Assembly: GCA_029783825.1 (NCBI GenBank)
Contig: JAREIK010000340.1
Coordinates: forward strand, 506,354-570,353
Source of the DNA: Sapria himalayana
Lineage: Eukaryota > Streptophyta > Magnoliopsida > Malpighiales > Rafflesiaceae
DNA length: 64,000 bases
Reading direction: 5' to 3'
Both the position numbers and the translations under genes were made by a program. A model generated the notes under the pieces. It ran no database searches, was not told where the DNA came from, and was given only the letters and a program-made list of their open reading frames with translations. Positions 12,727 through 24,864 of this stretch are shown here, in pieces (positions within the stretch are counted from its first letter, which is position 1; the number at the start of each line of letters is the position of its first letter).

Positions 12727-13358
12727 TTTTATTCCTTACTAGACGTGTCACAAGGTTTACACATTATGATATCTATTCTCCAATGCGCGGAGTAGTCAAA
12801 GGGGGAAGTCTGCTTTGCTGCATCTTCTATAATTCCGTTACATCAAGAACAAAGCATGGAAAGATTGTCCGTCTAATCTAACTAAAAAGTAGTATTCCCT
12901 CCCTAAAGCGAAGCTCGGCGATCAATAAAAGGACTCTTTCGTCAGAAATCATATCCATAGCTCAACGGAGACTGCACCACAAGGGCAGAGAAGTAGTTTA
13001 CTTGTGAAAACTTCAATATAGACTGCTTTCTTAGCTTATCACTCTATCTCTGAGAAGTAGTGATATGAGGAGGCTCTTTGCTTATTTCGTCCCATCGAGT
13101 AAATACCAGGCTAGCTCCGATAAATACCATAAAATCCCCGAAAAAAGAAGACTATGAATCCCACGAAAAGAAAGTTCTCTATGCCTCCGGAGCAGTGAAA
13201 AAGACCAAAAAGAGCAGGTCTACTAAAACGCGTTATAACGAGAGTTGCTAAAATTACTATACTCCCGTTTTAGGAAGTTCATTCTTAAGGCCTTGTCGCG
13301 AGCTGGGCTCGAACCGGCGCTTTCCAGATTCAGGGTATGCCAACTATCAAAGGGGTAG
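12727..13358. other. Non-coding spacer before the integrase relic
   Basis: Nothing coding is recognised. A tRNA T-arm-like stretch on the minus strand at about 13290-13320 has no matching acceptor or D arm. Confidence 0.5.
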
Positions 13359-13900
13359 ACACAGTATACCGGACTGTACACCCCTTTACCTATTCCAGTA
13401 GCGCCTTGGACTGATATCAACATGGATTTGGTGCAGGGCTTGCCTGGGCTTGGTAACGATTCTATTTTATTTCTGGTAGTAGATCGGTTTTATAAAATGG
13501 CTCACGTTATTCTTTGTAAGAAGTCTTCCGATGCTATTCACATTGCATACCAGTTTCTTAAGAGGTTTTCACGTTGCATGGAAAAGACTATTTCGTCTGA
13601 CCGGCCAGTTTTTGGCTCGGATAATTTGATGGAAAAAGTGAGGAACTATACTAGAGTTCCGCAGTGCATACCACACACAAACAGATGGTCAAACGGAAGT
13701 CGTGAACCGCTGTTTGGGAAATTGGTTGAGGAGTATTGCAGGGGAAAAGATAACCACTCAGTACTGGGGGATCTGGCGATACCCCAAGTGGAATTCACTT
13801 ATAACAGTTCGATAAATCGGTCTACTAGGAAGTCCCCATTTCAGGTCGTGTATGGCAGGTCACCAACAGTGTGTTAGATTTTGTGCCTTTACCCTTCGGG
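13359..13900 (+). pseudogene. Ty3/gypsy integrase core relic
   Basis: From 13359 the frame reads a YTPLPIPVAPW-like lead, then the integrase core (MDLVQGLP, VVDRFYKMAHV, CKKSSDAIHIA), which matches the conserved core of plant Ty3/gypsy integrases. Numbering from the Met at 13422, the catalytic triad can be aligned as Asp2, Asp60 (SSDRPVF) and Glu95 (NGSRE). The last two are about 35 residues apart, as expected. The usual HPQTDGQTE motif is badly altered. The C-terminal VEFTYNSS...SPFQVVYG block is conserved. The frame stops at 13874-13876, but the next family block (LDFVPLP) continues in another frame to about 13900. A stop at 13356-13358 and the lack of a zinc-binding domain or reverse transcriptase show that this is a fragment. 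It is of nuclear origin, dead, and separate from the gag relics. Confidence 0.9.
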
Positions 13901-16900
13901 TCTCACTAATCCCAGTTGGAGACAAAGCAATAGGAATCCGGATAAGTGCCATTGGTACCATTCCTACTTCTTTCTTTTGTCCCTACACTACAGAGGCTTC
14001 TCACAAAGAGAACTTTTCAATAAAATAGTAGCCCTTATAGCAATAGCAAAAGGCCTACTTATAGCCACGAGCGAAACCCTCATTTTGTGTTGCTCAAGCA
14101 GTGAGACCTTTTTACAGGTCCTAGCCGTTTGGGATGGCTTACTCGTCTTCCTATTATTCCACGGCCGCTCAAAGCATCGATGGCATCTTTTCGGGCAAGC
14201 AATCGAAGTCAATCAAGCATCGGAAACCAAACTCGCCACAGCACCTGGTTCTGGAATAGAGCTCTCGAGTTGTCCTTCAGAGTTATCTAAGACAGGATTA
14301 GCTTCTTTATACGGAAATTGCCGGACATCCCTGTAGATTAAAGCACATCGCTCTTTCCAGGAGGTAACCAATCCCCGGTAGCAGCAATGCCAGGAAAAAG
14401 AAAGGAAGGGTGTTAGTGCTGGAATTGCCCTTCCCTCGGCAGTTAAGCGCGCTCAAGCTCGTTACCAAAATTCCGGGCCGCTGTGCGCGTGCCACGTACC
14501 TATACCTATATGAACTTCGTACGTCCTTGGCAGAACAAGATCAGAGGAACTTTTGAGGTGTCCTGAAATGGACCTCTTTAAATCCTTATTTTGTTCTAGG
14601 GATGCTGCTTATGAATGTAGAGAACGGGACCGTTAACTAGATAGGTTGTTGAGGGGAGCGTCGAAGCATACCAATAAATGTCTCTGGGACCAGTAGCTTC
14701 AGTCGTATATCCATACCCCACGGGAGTCGTTCTAGAAAAATATCTAGTCCGTCCAGAGCCATCTAAGTACTCATAGTTTTCCCGGAAGAACAGGATCCGA
14801 CCCCGGAAGGGCGCTAGCGCACAACATCTCGCTTCGGTTCAGGAGCCCATGAAAATGGGCATTGTCTTTTGATTCAGTATAGTGGCAAGGGACACAAGAT
14901 CCAGACCTACAGGTCAACAACAAGGAGAATGATTAGATCTAGAAGATTGAGATCAATCTTTATCTAGTTTAGGGCTAAGCCCGAGAGCTATCTTTCCAGC
15001 CGATTCAACATAACCAGTTACAGTCTCGAAAGTGAGACCTCTGGCTTAGTCTTTTTCATCCATGTAGGTGACTTGGCTGGGGGAAGGTTCAATCAGACTC
15101 ATATCGGGCTGGTGTTCCGCTCTTAACTAGGCATATTTCACATTGCTTATACAATCGATCTCCTACCTCTTGGGATTTTCCCATACTTGTCGAGAGAGAG
15201 TGGAATCCTGGCTGAAGCATTCAATTGATCCCCCCGCTTATGCCTCTTACCGGAGCACTCTTCTTGATTTGAGTTTCCATCTTCTCCTCGTCCCTTTAGT
15301 TATCGGCTCTTGGGAATGTAGGTTAGTTTCCAGCATCACTTAGCTTTTTAACAGTCAGGTCTCTAACTCACTATCAAGGGATGGCTTTCTCGACCTTCCC
15401 GGCTGTGGAGGAATCAGAAACTACTGCATCTCGCTCTGCTAAAGTTGAGGCAAGTGACACTACTTCGGGTCCCAGCCTTTGATGACAACAAACTATTGAG
15501 TATAGAGAACCAACGATCTCAGTTCCGATAGTTGAAGCGGGAAGACTGCTCTATGCGAATGGGATATACCCCCCCCCCCTTTTGTCAATGGGTGACTGAT
15601 CTTGATGCTTCAGAGAACGAGATAGTGCTTTTTTAAACTCTATTCGCCTAATAAAGGGCTTTTCCCGGGTCAAAACTACCTCTTATGTACCTGCCGTGGT
15701 TTCGGGTGTGTGGGACTCACCCTTTGCCTCTTGGATTGCTTTCTTTCTTTGCTCTAGAAGCCGCATCTCCCCCCACTCCCCTCAGTTTCTGTGAGTGTTC
15801 CAGTTCCGGTTCCAATGCTTGCGTACTAACTTAGCTGCTATGATAGTCACTCTTGGAGCATTGATTCCGACTACACTCCTCGTGAGCTTCTGAGCTTATG
15901 GGTAAGATATGGGTCTGTGAGCTATACTATTCCATCTCTAGTAGTGAGGGGTTAGCTGCGTCTCGTAAGGTGTATTGCCCGAATCTCTTACATGGAACTA
16001 CCCTCGACTTGATCCTTACCCCAAGAAGGTAGGTAGGCAACTCTCTCCAGAGAACGCAGTTGAGAAATTTGGTCCTTATCATTGTTTCGGTCCAACTGTC
16101 TGCCTGCTTCATGAAATAATCCCATTCCCTTTTTATTTAGTTTGTGAGGAAAGCCTCACCTGCTAGACAAGATGCAACCGCAAGAGAGAGAAAGTAGAGC
16201 TTATGCCTAGGAAGATTTACAGTAGGCATGCTCTTTGCATGTCTGAGTTTGCCAGGTATGAACTCCTCCCTTCTAGTTATATAATTCCTTCAAACATACT
16301 CTTTTTTATCTCCTCATTCCTTAGCTGAGGGTAATTAGCTTAAAGGTGAATTGGCTTTTATTCATTCCTTGCCATTAAGACTGCCGCTCCGCACCTTGCT
16401 ATTCATTCTTGCTTTTTATGTCTCAAACTAATCTTTCTTGCTTATAGCTCTTTCCTAAGAGTCATAGAGATTTTCTCTACACAGCTTGGGGGGTGAAAGA
16501 CTGAAGCTTTCTAGAAAAATGTCATTGCCTCAGGTTAAACAACCGAATCTCCTAGCTGGGTAGTATGAAAAAGAACCAAAATAATAATAAAAAATTCTAT
16601 TGGATGTTGTAGTAACTGGTGTAGGAGCATACACATAAAAAAACACTTTTTTCATTCTTTCATGAAATATCCGGGTACTGGTCCAGTTTCTAATTAAGTA
16701 AATAACTCAATAACTCAATAAGAGGATCTTCTTTACGAGGTTGAGTGACGGGAACTGATCAATGACGCGAGGTTAATGAAGGACTCATTTCCATAGCGGG
16801 AGTGTACGCGAGGAGCTAATCACGAGAGGAAAAAAAAAGGACTCGATCTCATCATTTTCGTATATAAGGATATGGTTCATTTGGCAAAGTAACTCAATCT

Positions 16901-18661
16901 TCAATTACACAGAACAAGAAGAGTATATTGGGAAGGCTTTATTAGGGTATATCATTGTCCCGTCTTTTTTCAACCCATGATAACTATCACGAAATATTAA
17001 AAGGCTTTGCAAAGAGGTTCAACTCTGCATCCTAACGGAAGTCCTTCCTTATCTTATTTCTCCAAGAGATTCGCAGATGAAGGAGACGAAGCGAGCGATC
17101 GCCCATGAGGCAATGAAATTCTTGGATTCTAATAGTCTTTCTCTTTAGCCAGGTACTCTATTGATAAGTCACTTCACTTATTTTTCAATAGGCTCTTAAA
17201 AGCAATGAAATTTCCCTTTTATGCCTTCTGTGACGTGGTGGTGTTTTGGAGAGTCGGTGAAAGATTCGGTTTTGAGATCCGGTGGTGGAGGTGAGTGCCA
17301 TCCTCGAATGCTAAGCTAACTGCATATGTTGATTCCTTCTGTTGTGCCTGCCGATTCGATTACTCCTGCTTATGTTGCATCGGCTTCTAACTTTGATATA
17401 ATTTGAAACAGACCGAACATTAGTTGAATATCTATGGCTAGCCGACAAAGGACTAATTGCCCAGCAACAAGAGGACCATAGACCGAATAAAGAAGATATA
17501 TGTCAGCTCGAATGCAAGCTACAATTCCAGTTGTTCCGACTATCGGCTACCTCTCTTACTACCAGAAGTGGAAGGGCATACTCTAATCCAGTGAAGCTGA
17601 CGAGATTGGTTTCATGACAAGCTGACTTGACATGGCGAGTGCTTATTCAAAAATCGATTCATCCACTTCAGAAAAGGATCTGAAAGATATTTCATCATCC
17701 CAACGTCAAAAGGCCTTCAATCCAGTAGTATACTTCTAGGTGTCCGGTCTTTGAAACCAGACCGCAGTGAAAAGCCCGTCAACTAGCTAGCCTACCATAC
17801 CACTAAGAAATACGGTGACGAAAGTTGTGACAAATCAACCCTACTTCCTAGATCGGGTAGTATATAGGCTGCATCATTGTAAACTTATACTAGAAATGAA
17901 TGGATTCCCTTCCTTTCAATATATTAGGGAGTAAGAAGTGTGAAGTGTGCGGGACTGCTACGACAATAACAAGGAAGGACTAGTAGAGATGAAGGGAAAA
18001 GAAGAGACTCTTATACAGCCGAACTCACACACCTGAGTCTTCTTTCCACCATCCTCTGTCGTAGCAACAGCTGTCTCCGACCTAATAAATGGGGGTAAGC
18101 TCCCTTCTTAGAACGATCAAAGCAATTATTGGGTCTGGGACTTTCACGTAGCTACAATGGATAGGGCTATCCCCTTACTTGCCATATTTGGATTGGATAA
18201 GTAACCCAATGCCGCTACTCAGAAGTCAGCCAATCCCTGACCAAAGAGAATCACAATTGGTGCTATGGGAAGAAAGGAAGAGAACCGTGCTTGGCCTTTC
18301 TTGTCTCAATCCCAACTGCTAGTTCCCACTGGTGTGCACTTGTAACTAAACCTATATCGGTGGTGGCTGTTCATCCATACCAGTCCCCAAGATGGGAGGT
18401 TCCCTTCGAGACTAAGCCCGAAGCTAAGAGCCCTAGCTAAGTGGGCGCAACAGTTTAGACTCAACCCAAAGGGGATGGAAGTGCACGGCCAGCAGGACGT
18501 AGCCATTGGTCCTTTCTGTAGAGAGGCCCAGAAGCTCATAGGCACACACCAACCAAAAGCAGCTATTTAGGGAGAAGGAGAGGGCCCAGCTTCACTGATT
18601 GAGGTTAGGGAGTCAGAGGCAGTCCCCCGGTGGGGTCACGAACCGAAAGGAAAGCGGGTGC
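13901..18661. other. Non-coding spacer, nothing recognised
   Basis: Almost 5 kb of mitochondrial-type spacer. An open frame at 13881-14336 (151 codons) starts inside the integrase tail and has no recognisable domain. A C10 run lies at 15569-15578. No RNA gene or known protein was recognised. Confidence 0.5.
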
Positions 18662-18763
18662 AGTCCGGGCCGTGTCTCATGGCTGATCATCGCCTTGCCT
18701 CACCAACTAGCTAATCAGATGCATCGGGCAGATTCCTCCTTTTGCTCCTCAGCCTATGGGGTT
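18662..18763 (-). pseudogene. rrn16: Plastid 16S rRNA fragment, internally deleted
   Basis: On the minus strand this reads as the 5' third of plastid 16S rRNA. In order it shows CCCCATAGGCTGAGGAGCA, AAAGGAGGAATCTGCCCGA, CTGATTAGCTAGTTGGTGAG, GGCGATGATCAGCCA and GAGACACGGCCC. Relative to the family it lacks several short segments. One loss is the piece between the two GATGATCA copies, another is the piece between two CAA-ending words after GGTGAGG, and a third is the GC-rich segment before CTGATTAG. The losses at repeated words suggest slippage or microhomology-mediated deletion. Just to the right (18797-18818, plus strand) a GGGCCG..CTGACACTGAGA stretch resembles a later part of 16S in the opposite orientation. 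It is plastid-derived and non-functional. Confidence 0.8.
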
Positions 18764-21700
18764 ACCTGCAGGACTCTTAGATGATTTCTGCCCAGTGGGG
18801 CCGCTGACACTGAGACACTACTTCGAATCCTTACGGGACTCAGAGCTAACGGAATGATTACCGAATCGACTGATATAAGTAATGCAAAGCGGGCAGAGAA
18901 GCTCAGACCGCTGAATGAACTTACTTATAGAGTAGGGAAGAAAGTAAACTGAATCCACTCCCGAAATGAAAGAATGCGGGAAAGAGTTCAAAGAGTAGTC
19001 AAATCAACTTAAAGGAGGGTAATGCGCCAGGCAAGAAGCCGCTTACCAAACAAGAAGAAGATTGATAAGGGTTCACCCAACAGAAACCCACGCTACAACC
19101 CAACCAGAATAATCCATTACAAGACTTCCAAGACTAGCCGGAAACCCATAGTCTCGCTTAGACGGGCATACGGAAACAACTACCAAATATACGTAATTTA
19201 CTACTTTTCAGACAACAATCTTTCCTACTTTGACTGACAGCCCTAAAGGATTAGGCCAGGACTCATACGATTACAAGGAGTAGGATGCTTGAAAGGCTGG
19301 CTGATGTGCTGTGCTTTTCCCCTAAGCTAGATGCTTCCTTGGGGGCCTAAGAGAATGGAAAGATGGAAAGAATAAAAGATAGGGATGAATGCAATACGGA
19401 GAGAGGTTGAAAGGAAAGCACCACACGGGGCCTCTCTACTGCCTACACTTCCCCTTAGGGAAAGGAGGAGAGGATTACAACAAAGCCACATTCCTAATAG
19501 AACAAGTCAACCTAGAAGGAAAGCACTTTTAGATCGGTCGTGAACCAGAAAGAAGGAGCCGCTTCAATACCAAAATGAATTAGGATCGCTTAGCATGCGG
19601 AAGAAAGAAGAACTTGCTTCTTGAGCTGTTACAACAACTCCAACAAGAAGGATTAGCCAATTAGAAGGCATGGCCAAGGGTACTACAAGCGGAACCCCAA
19701 TCCAAAGCTATAGAGCTATAGGACGACAAATGAATTAGGCGCTTACGGGCTTATTGGATTGGATCAAAATGAAACCTGACTACGAAGACTCCCGGGCAGA
19801 GGCTAGCCTCACACACGAATACTATCAGACTGACAAACAAAGCAGACAACTCAAGGGAAAAAACTAGCACCGATGGAATGGAATGCTTTCGGGTCTGCTC
19901 TTACCACAACCAGAAAACGAGTTACTCGCTCAGGAAAATAAGCACTTGAGGCTATCGGTCCACAAAGAATATGGAATTTCATCCCAAGCCAGCATTTTTT
20001 TTTATTTTTACAGCAGATCTTGGTGCTACTGTCACAAACCCATAACATGGAAAGCTGGGTGGCGGTGATAAAGAGGGGTCATGCATTTACAGAATTCCTC
20101 ATTGGACTCGTAGCTTTGGAATATGCAACAGAATGGAATTGAAAGCTAACCGTGAAAGGCCTCACTCAATGCTTTCTTTTGAGTAAACTATATCCATTCT
20201 TGTTTCAAGCTAAAATGGAGGCTTTTACTTCTTCAACTCGAGTTCGCCACAGAACCCATCTTTGGAACTGGAACCGAAGTCAATGGGTCAGGGGAGATCC
20301 AGAAAGCCCCATCTGAAGAAGGGGAACTGGCTGCGCAGCTTCATTTAGGTCTTGCAGAAGGAGTTGGTATGGTGACGGTGACAATAACCTTTGATCATCA
20401 GAAGTTTGTGGAATCGATGGTTACCCTTGATGTGACTAAGGCAGCTTTATAGTAGGTGTGAAAATGGAGGGGGGCTGAAGTAAAGGCAGGTGACTTTTGG
20501 TTAGTGTTCAGTGACAATGGTAGCTAACATTACAAGAGATGCGGTTGGAAGCAAGGCAGCAGTCTTTCTATCAGGAAGTTTCTCTGGGTGAGCTTAGATG
20601 ACCCGAAGCAATGACCAACTCCATTCTCTCCGTCGGAGGAGTTTCTTTTTCTTAAAAAGACCTGTCTCGAACCGAAGGCACCCACTAGTAGTAGGGGGAG
20701 CCCATAATTGACCCGGGTAGGCGAGCTTCACAGCTAGGGGCTATAGTGACCAATTTCTAGTTACTTAGCGGGTCACGGCTTATGCGGATCTCTCTCTCTA
20801 CTACCAGGGAACGGGTTAGAATCCCCATCGCTAGAGCACTACAGGCCTAACTTCATAATAAAGAGAAGCACATTTATTGAACTATAACCCTTATCCCCCA
20901 ACTGATCTACCGAGTAATGTGATGAGTTCCGACCTCGAAGGCCCAATCCTTCATCGTACGGAATGAGTATGACTTGGCTACAAGGGACGCCAAAGAGATC
21001 TAGCTTCTTGGAGGACCGGTTGCTAGCCCCATCATCATCCCGAGCTTTTCACCATCGGTCCCATGACTGCACGAGCCCTCTTCCCTGTCCGCTGAACTGT
21101 ACGATAGAGGGTGTTCCATTCGAGTATTGAATTTTCCCACCCGGGTGAGCACCGTGAGTGTCTCTAGTAGATAGACTCTACAAGGAACCTGGCTCAGAGG
21201 ATGAGTTTGAAGTCTCGAGTCTCTATCCCCTCTTTAGTGCTGCTTACAAGGACCAGTTTCCCTACTACCGTGTCATGGTGATATCTGCCTCGAAACCCTC
21301 GGCTTGCTTCGTCTCCTAGTGGTGGTTTCCCATGGAGCGACGTGAGTCAGGTGGAGTAGCCCTATTCCACTCCATCTACCTCCTGAGACAATAAGAAACC
21401 AATCTCTTTTTTTGTCGAGGATCAGAGGTTTCCCAGGCTGTGGTGCTACGAGATGGCGATTGATCGTATAGAATATCACGGCTGCATTTAGGAGTGATCC
21501 ATCTAACAAACTAGAAATTGTTTAAGAGAAGAAAGAATGGACAATAGCCTATTCAGTTAGTCAGAAAGCTAGATCAAGAAAGCTGCACCCAATAGAGCAA
21601 CGCCTTGAGTAGACCGATAAGGTCTCGCGAAGCTACGCCTACGATCCTTTGAGGAGAGCTCTTTGATCTTATTTCTTTTGTTCAATTGTGGATGCTTTGC

Positions 21701-21986
21701 TTAACACATGCAATCGAAAGAATGTTCGATCATCAAACTAAGACTCACTGAAAGCTACAGTTCACGTTTGGAAGAAGAGATGGTCAATCTTCTCTTATGG
21801 ACGAGACTGCTAAAAAAGAGGCTCTTTAAAGCCAGAACGAGTCCTCTCTTGCGGGAGGGATAGGCAGGAAAGGGGGAGGAGGTGTCCCTCCGTGGGTTAC
21901 GAACAGTCTTTTAACAGCAGCAAAGCAAGCCTCCATTAGGGATCTTACGAACCAATCAGATCTTCCCAACAAGAAGGTACCGAGCT
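18764..21986. other. Non-coding spacer, nothing recognised
   Basis: Spacer between the plastid scrap and repeat B. Apart from a possible second rrn16 scrap at 18797-18818, the only open frames are short and anonymous (19022-19237 forward, basic; 21273-21509 reverse). Confidence 0.5.
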
Positions 21987-23939
21987 CTTGCTTCCCACGG
22001 TGCGGTAATGGGAATTCTCTATGCTGGCTAGCTGACTTGCTAGCTTTTCAAATGTTTGGATGTAAGCCCTCAAGCTTGATCAAGAAGGGTAGCTTTGCAA
22101 CTGTATAAAGATCTGGCACTGTCTTCTCGAAATTGAAAGCTAAAGGAAGAGGAAAAAAGAAGCTAGAGTTAATATGATACGAGAGGATCGAGACCAACGT
22201 ACGAGGGGGGAGTCAACACCAAATATGGCTTTTTTAACAAAGATCAGGTAACTTTCATTGTTTAAGACGCCTTTTGAATGGCTTCAACAGCCCCAGTTTG
22301 AGACCGAAAGAAGAAGACTTTCGTGCCACTGGAATGAGCAATAGGGATTGATTGGAAAAGAACACGCTTGAATGACTCCCAGGATCACAGGGACTAAGTT
22401 GCTCGCATGAATATAGAGTCATAAAGCCCGGATAGGGGGGCAACTAGAATAGCTTTTCCTAAAATCTCCTAAGGCTTACGGGACTGCCTTTCTTTATAAT
22501 CCTGGAAAGAGGCTTGAAAAACGTAGGCTAAAGCTCGGTATCGATGCTGTAAGAAGGTAGACCATGATACCGGACTCTTCGATGGAAACTGGCTTCCTAA
22601 CAGCAGGACGTAGGCTAGACCAAGGAAGCAAACCGAAGAGTGTAAGAATGCGAGATTTGAAGAAAATAAAGTCAGTCCAGCTAGCAAATTGAATGCTTTC
22701 TAGCTGAATGCATTAATTCCCTCTAGGTGAATGTGAATGGAATTCCCTCCTTGCGTACTTACGACATGAATGAACCATCGAGTGAAATCCAGTACTTCTT
22801 CTTATTCATCTTTCATTAAAGTGCTGAGGAATGAGAGATTATTATGCCCTGCCTCCAGCACGTATGCTATTCATGCTTGGTCTCCTAAGAGTTAGGAGAT
22901 CTAACCCTTGACCGCGATTAAGCGATTTTATTGCGGAGACTGATTAGCCTGACAGCTTGACCTCCTCTCTCTTAGCTAAATAGGGGGGTTATCGAGATAT
23001 TAGTTACCTCTTTCCCTGATGGGACTCTCCTAGAGAATATATAGTTTTATCTTTCATATTTTTTACCGTAATCAGATTGTGCTTACACATTAATTAAAAA
23101 TGAACTATCCGAGCGTTGGAGTATATTTATCTTTTTATTCTTTATAATATCTGATCTCTTGGCTAGCCCTTGGCCTGGGTCGTCTCTCTCTCTTACTACA
23201 AGTAACTTAGCTTAGTCCCTCTAGTTCAGGTCGTCATGCTGTTAGATGGAGCTTAATGTTACTGGTCCTCCTACTTTTACTGGGTAAGATTTGGGGATGC
23301 GGCACAGAGGAATCTTGCATGCAGGTGTACTAATAAATGAGTTTCCAGCTTAATTTGGAAGGCACTCCCTTCAGGAAAAACTACTTTTGAAGTCAGTTAA
23401 AGCTAGGTCAATCCAGCATGGGAGAAAGCCTGTGAGAAAAGCATTCCCAGTAGAAGTAAGAGTTCCTCACACAGTATCCATCATTACTTCTTTTAAAAGC
23501 GAAAGCCAGCAGCATCAATAACTCTTTCTTAGGAACTTAACAAGCCAATAGTAGTTGGAGTAGCAGCAGTTACGGTTGAAGTTGCCAGTCATGCATTCCT
23601 AAAAGCAAGTTCGTTTGAAAGAAGGAGTTTAAACTAGGCAAATAGAGCTCACAAACCTGATTTACTTTGTTTAGTAGACAAGATAGGGGTCAATCTATAA
23701 TGCCAGTTTCCTGTAAGGCATTTGCAGTTCTAAGGGTTGTAGGGCTAAGTAAGGGTAAGATTCATGAGAGGGAAATAGAAAAAAGAGACAATCTTTCTTT
23801 CCCTAGCAGGGATATTGCGATAAGAGTGTTCCTTAAGTATAAGAGCTGAAAGGAAGAGAGAGAGCCCATTCGGCAATGCACATTGTTTCGGCCTAGTGTA
23901 TGAATACACGGATTTTTCCAATTTCTATTAGTCTGCGTC

Positions 23940-24158
23940 TTAGATTGATATAGCTAGATACTCACAGCCCTTCCGATGGACCAAGGAGTACCCACAACTG
24001 TCACGCTTCTCTGCTTGGCCTATGTTGAATAGGACTAGTAGAAATGGAAGTCCGACCAATCCATATAATGAATACGAGATGGGGAGTTTTCGAAGATAGG
24101 GAAGTGTCCGCTTCCCGCTAGAAAGAAAGCCAGGGAAGCTATCAATGACCTGCACCAT
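23940..24158 (-). other. Anonymous frame shared by both B copies
   Basis: A 72-codon frame whose peptide (VIDSFPGFLSSGKR, LPISYS, GLPFLLVLFNIGQ) is also open in copy 2 at 32272-32520, with scattered amino-acid changes. It has one hydrophobic stretch (GLPFLLVLF) and no recognised family. Shared openness may simply reflect shared descent, and I would not call it a gene. Confidence 0.2.
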
Positions 24159-24798
24159 GCCGGATAGGGGCGTCCTTTCTTTAGGCAGTAAAAGCAGCTA
24201 AGCAGGAGTATATGTAGTAGATTTTTGGCCTCTTTCCCTGGGCTTACTAAGGTCAGGACAAACCAATCGTTTGAGTCAGTAGCGAGAGGCCCCATGCAAG
24301 TAAATGAATCCACCCAACCATTCTTTCCTTCTACTACTCTCCCTTCCATATCTGCTTTCGAAGTCCCTTTTAAGATCCTCTAAAGAAGTGAATGACTAAA
24401 AGGATCAGGAAGGAACGTAAGGACTGACTGCAAGCGGGCTGGAGGGCAAGGGCTTGGTGGCTTCACAGATTAACATATTCGCAAAGAAAGATAATATGCT
24501 CTCTACCTCCTATAAGGACTTATGAGTTGATGATCTTATCTTGCTCCCCCCTCAGAATGGCTACTGGACCACGCTTACATTTCGAATCACTTTCCAGCTG
24601 TCCCCTTTTAAAGGAGGGATTTTATGGAAGTTAGTGAAATAGTAAGAGTAGCAAGTCTATGAGCAATCCAGATGGTTTGGGTAAGAAGGTCCGAGGCTTT
24701 TTAGGGCGATAAGAAAGATTCCTGACCCCTACGTCTCTTGAAATAAAAGAAAATCCATATACAATGCCCGGTGGTGGAATCCAAGTTCCACTAGTCAC

Positions 24799-24864
24799 TT
24801 CCGCCCAATTAGTCTATGTAACGTGGCGTACAAGATTCTCACTAAGGTTCTCGTTAACTGCTAA
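24799..24864 (+). pseudogene. LINE reverse-transcriptase motif relic (copy 1)
   Basis: A 21-codon stretch followed by TAA encodes FRPISLCNVAYKILTKVLVN. This is the hallmark block of plant L1-type LINE reverse transcriptases (family form FRPISLCNV.YKI..KVL.NR). The preceding residues (SSTSH) also suit the family. No further RT motifs (such as YADD) were found downstream. It is a nuclear-derived scrap that was duplicated with repeat B. Confidence 0.85.

Noticed and set aside
13285..13330. Possible tRNA on the minus strand (CGCCGGTTCGAGCCCAGC T-arm look)
   Set aside because: The T-stem has a mismatch, and no D arm, anticodon arm or pairing acceptor stem could be found upstream. At most it is a tRNA scrap.
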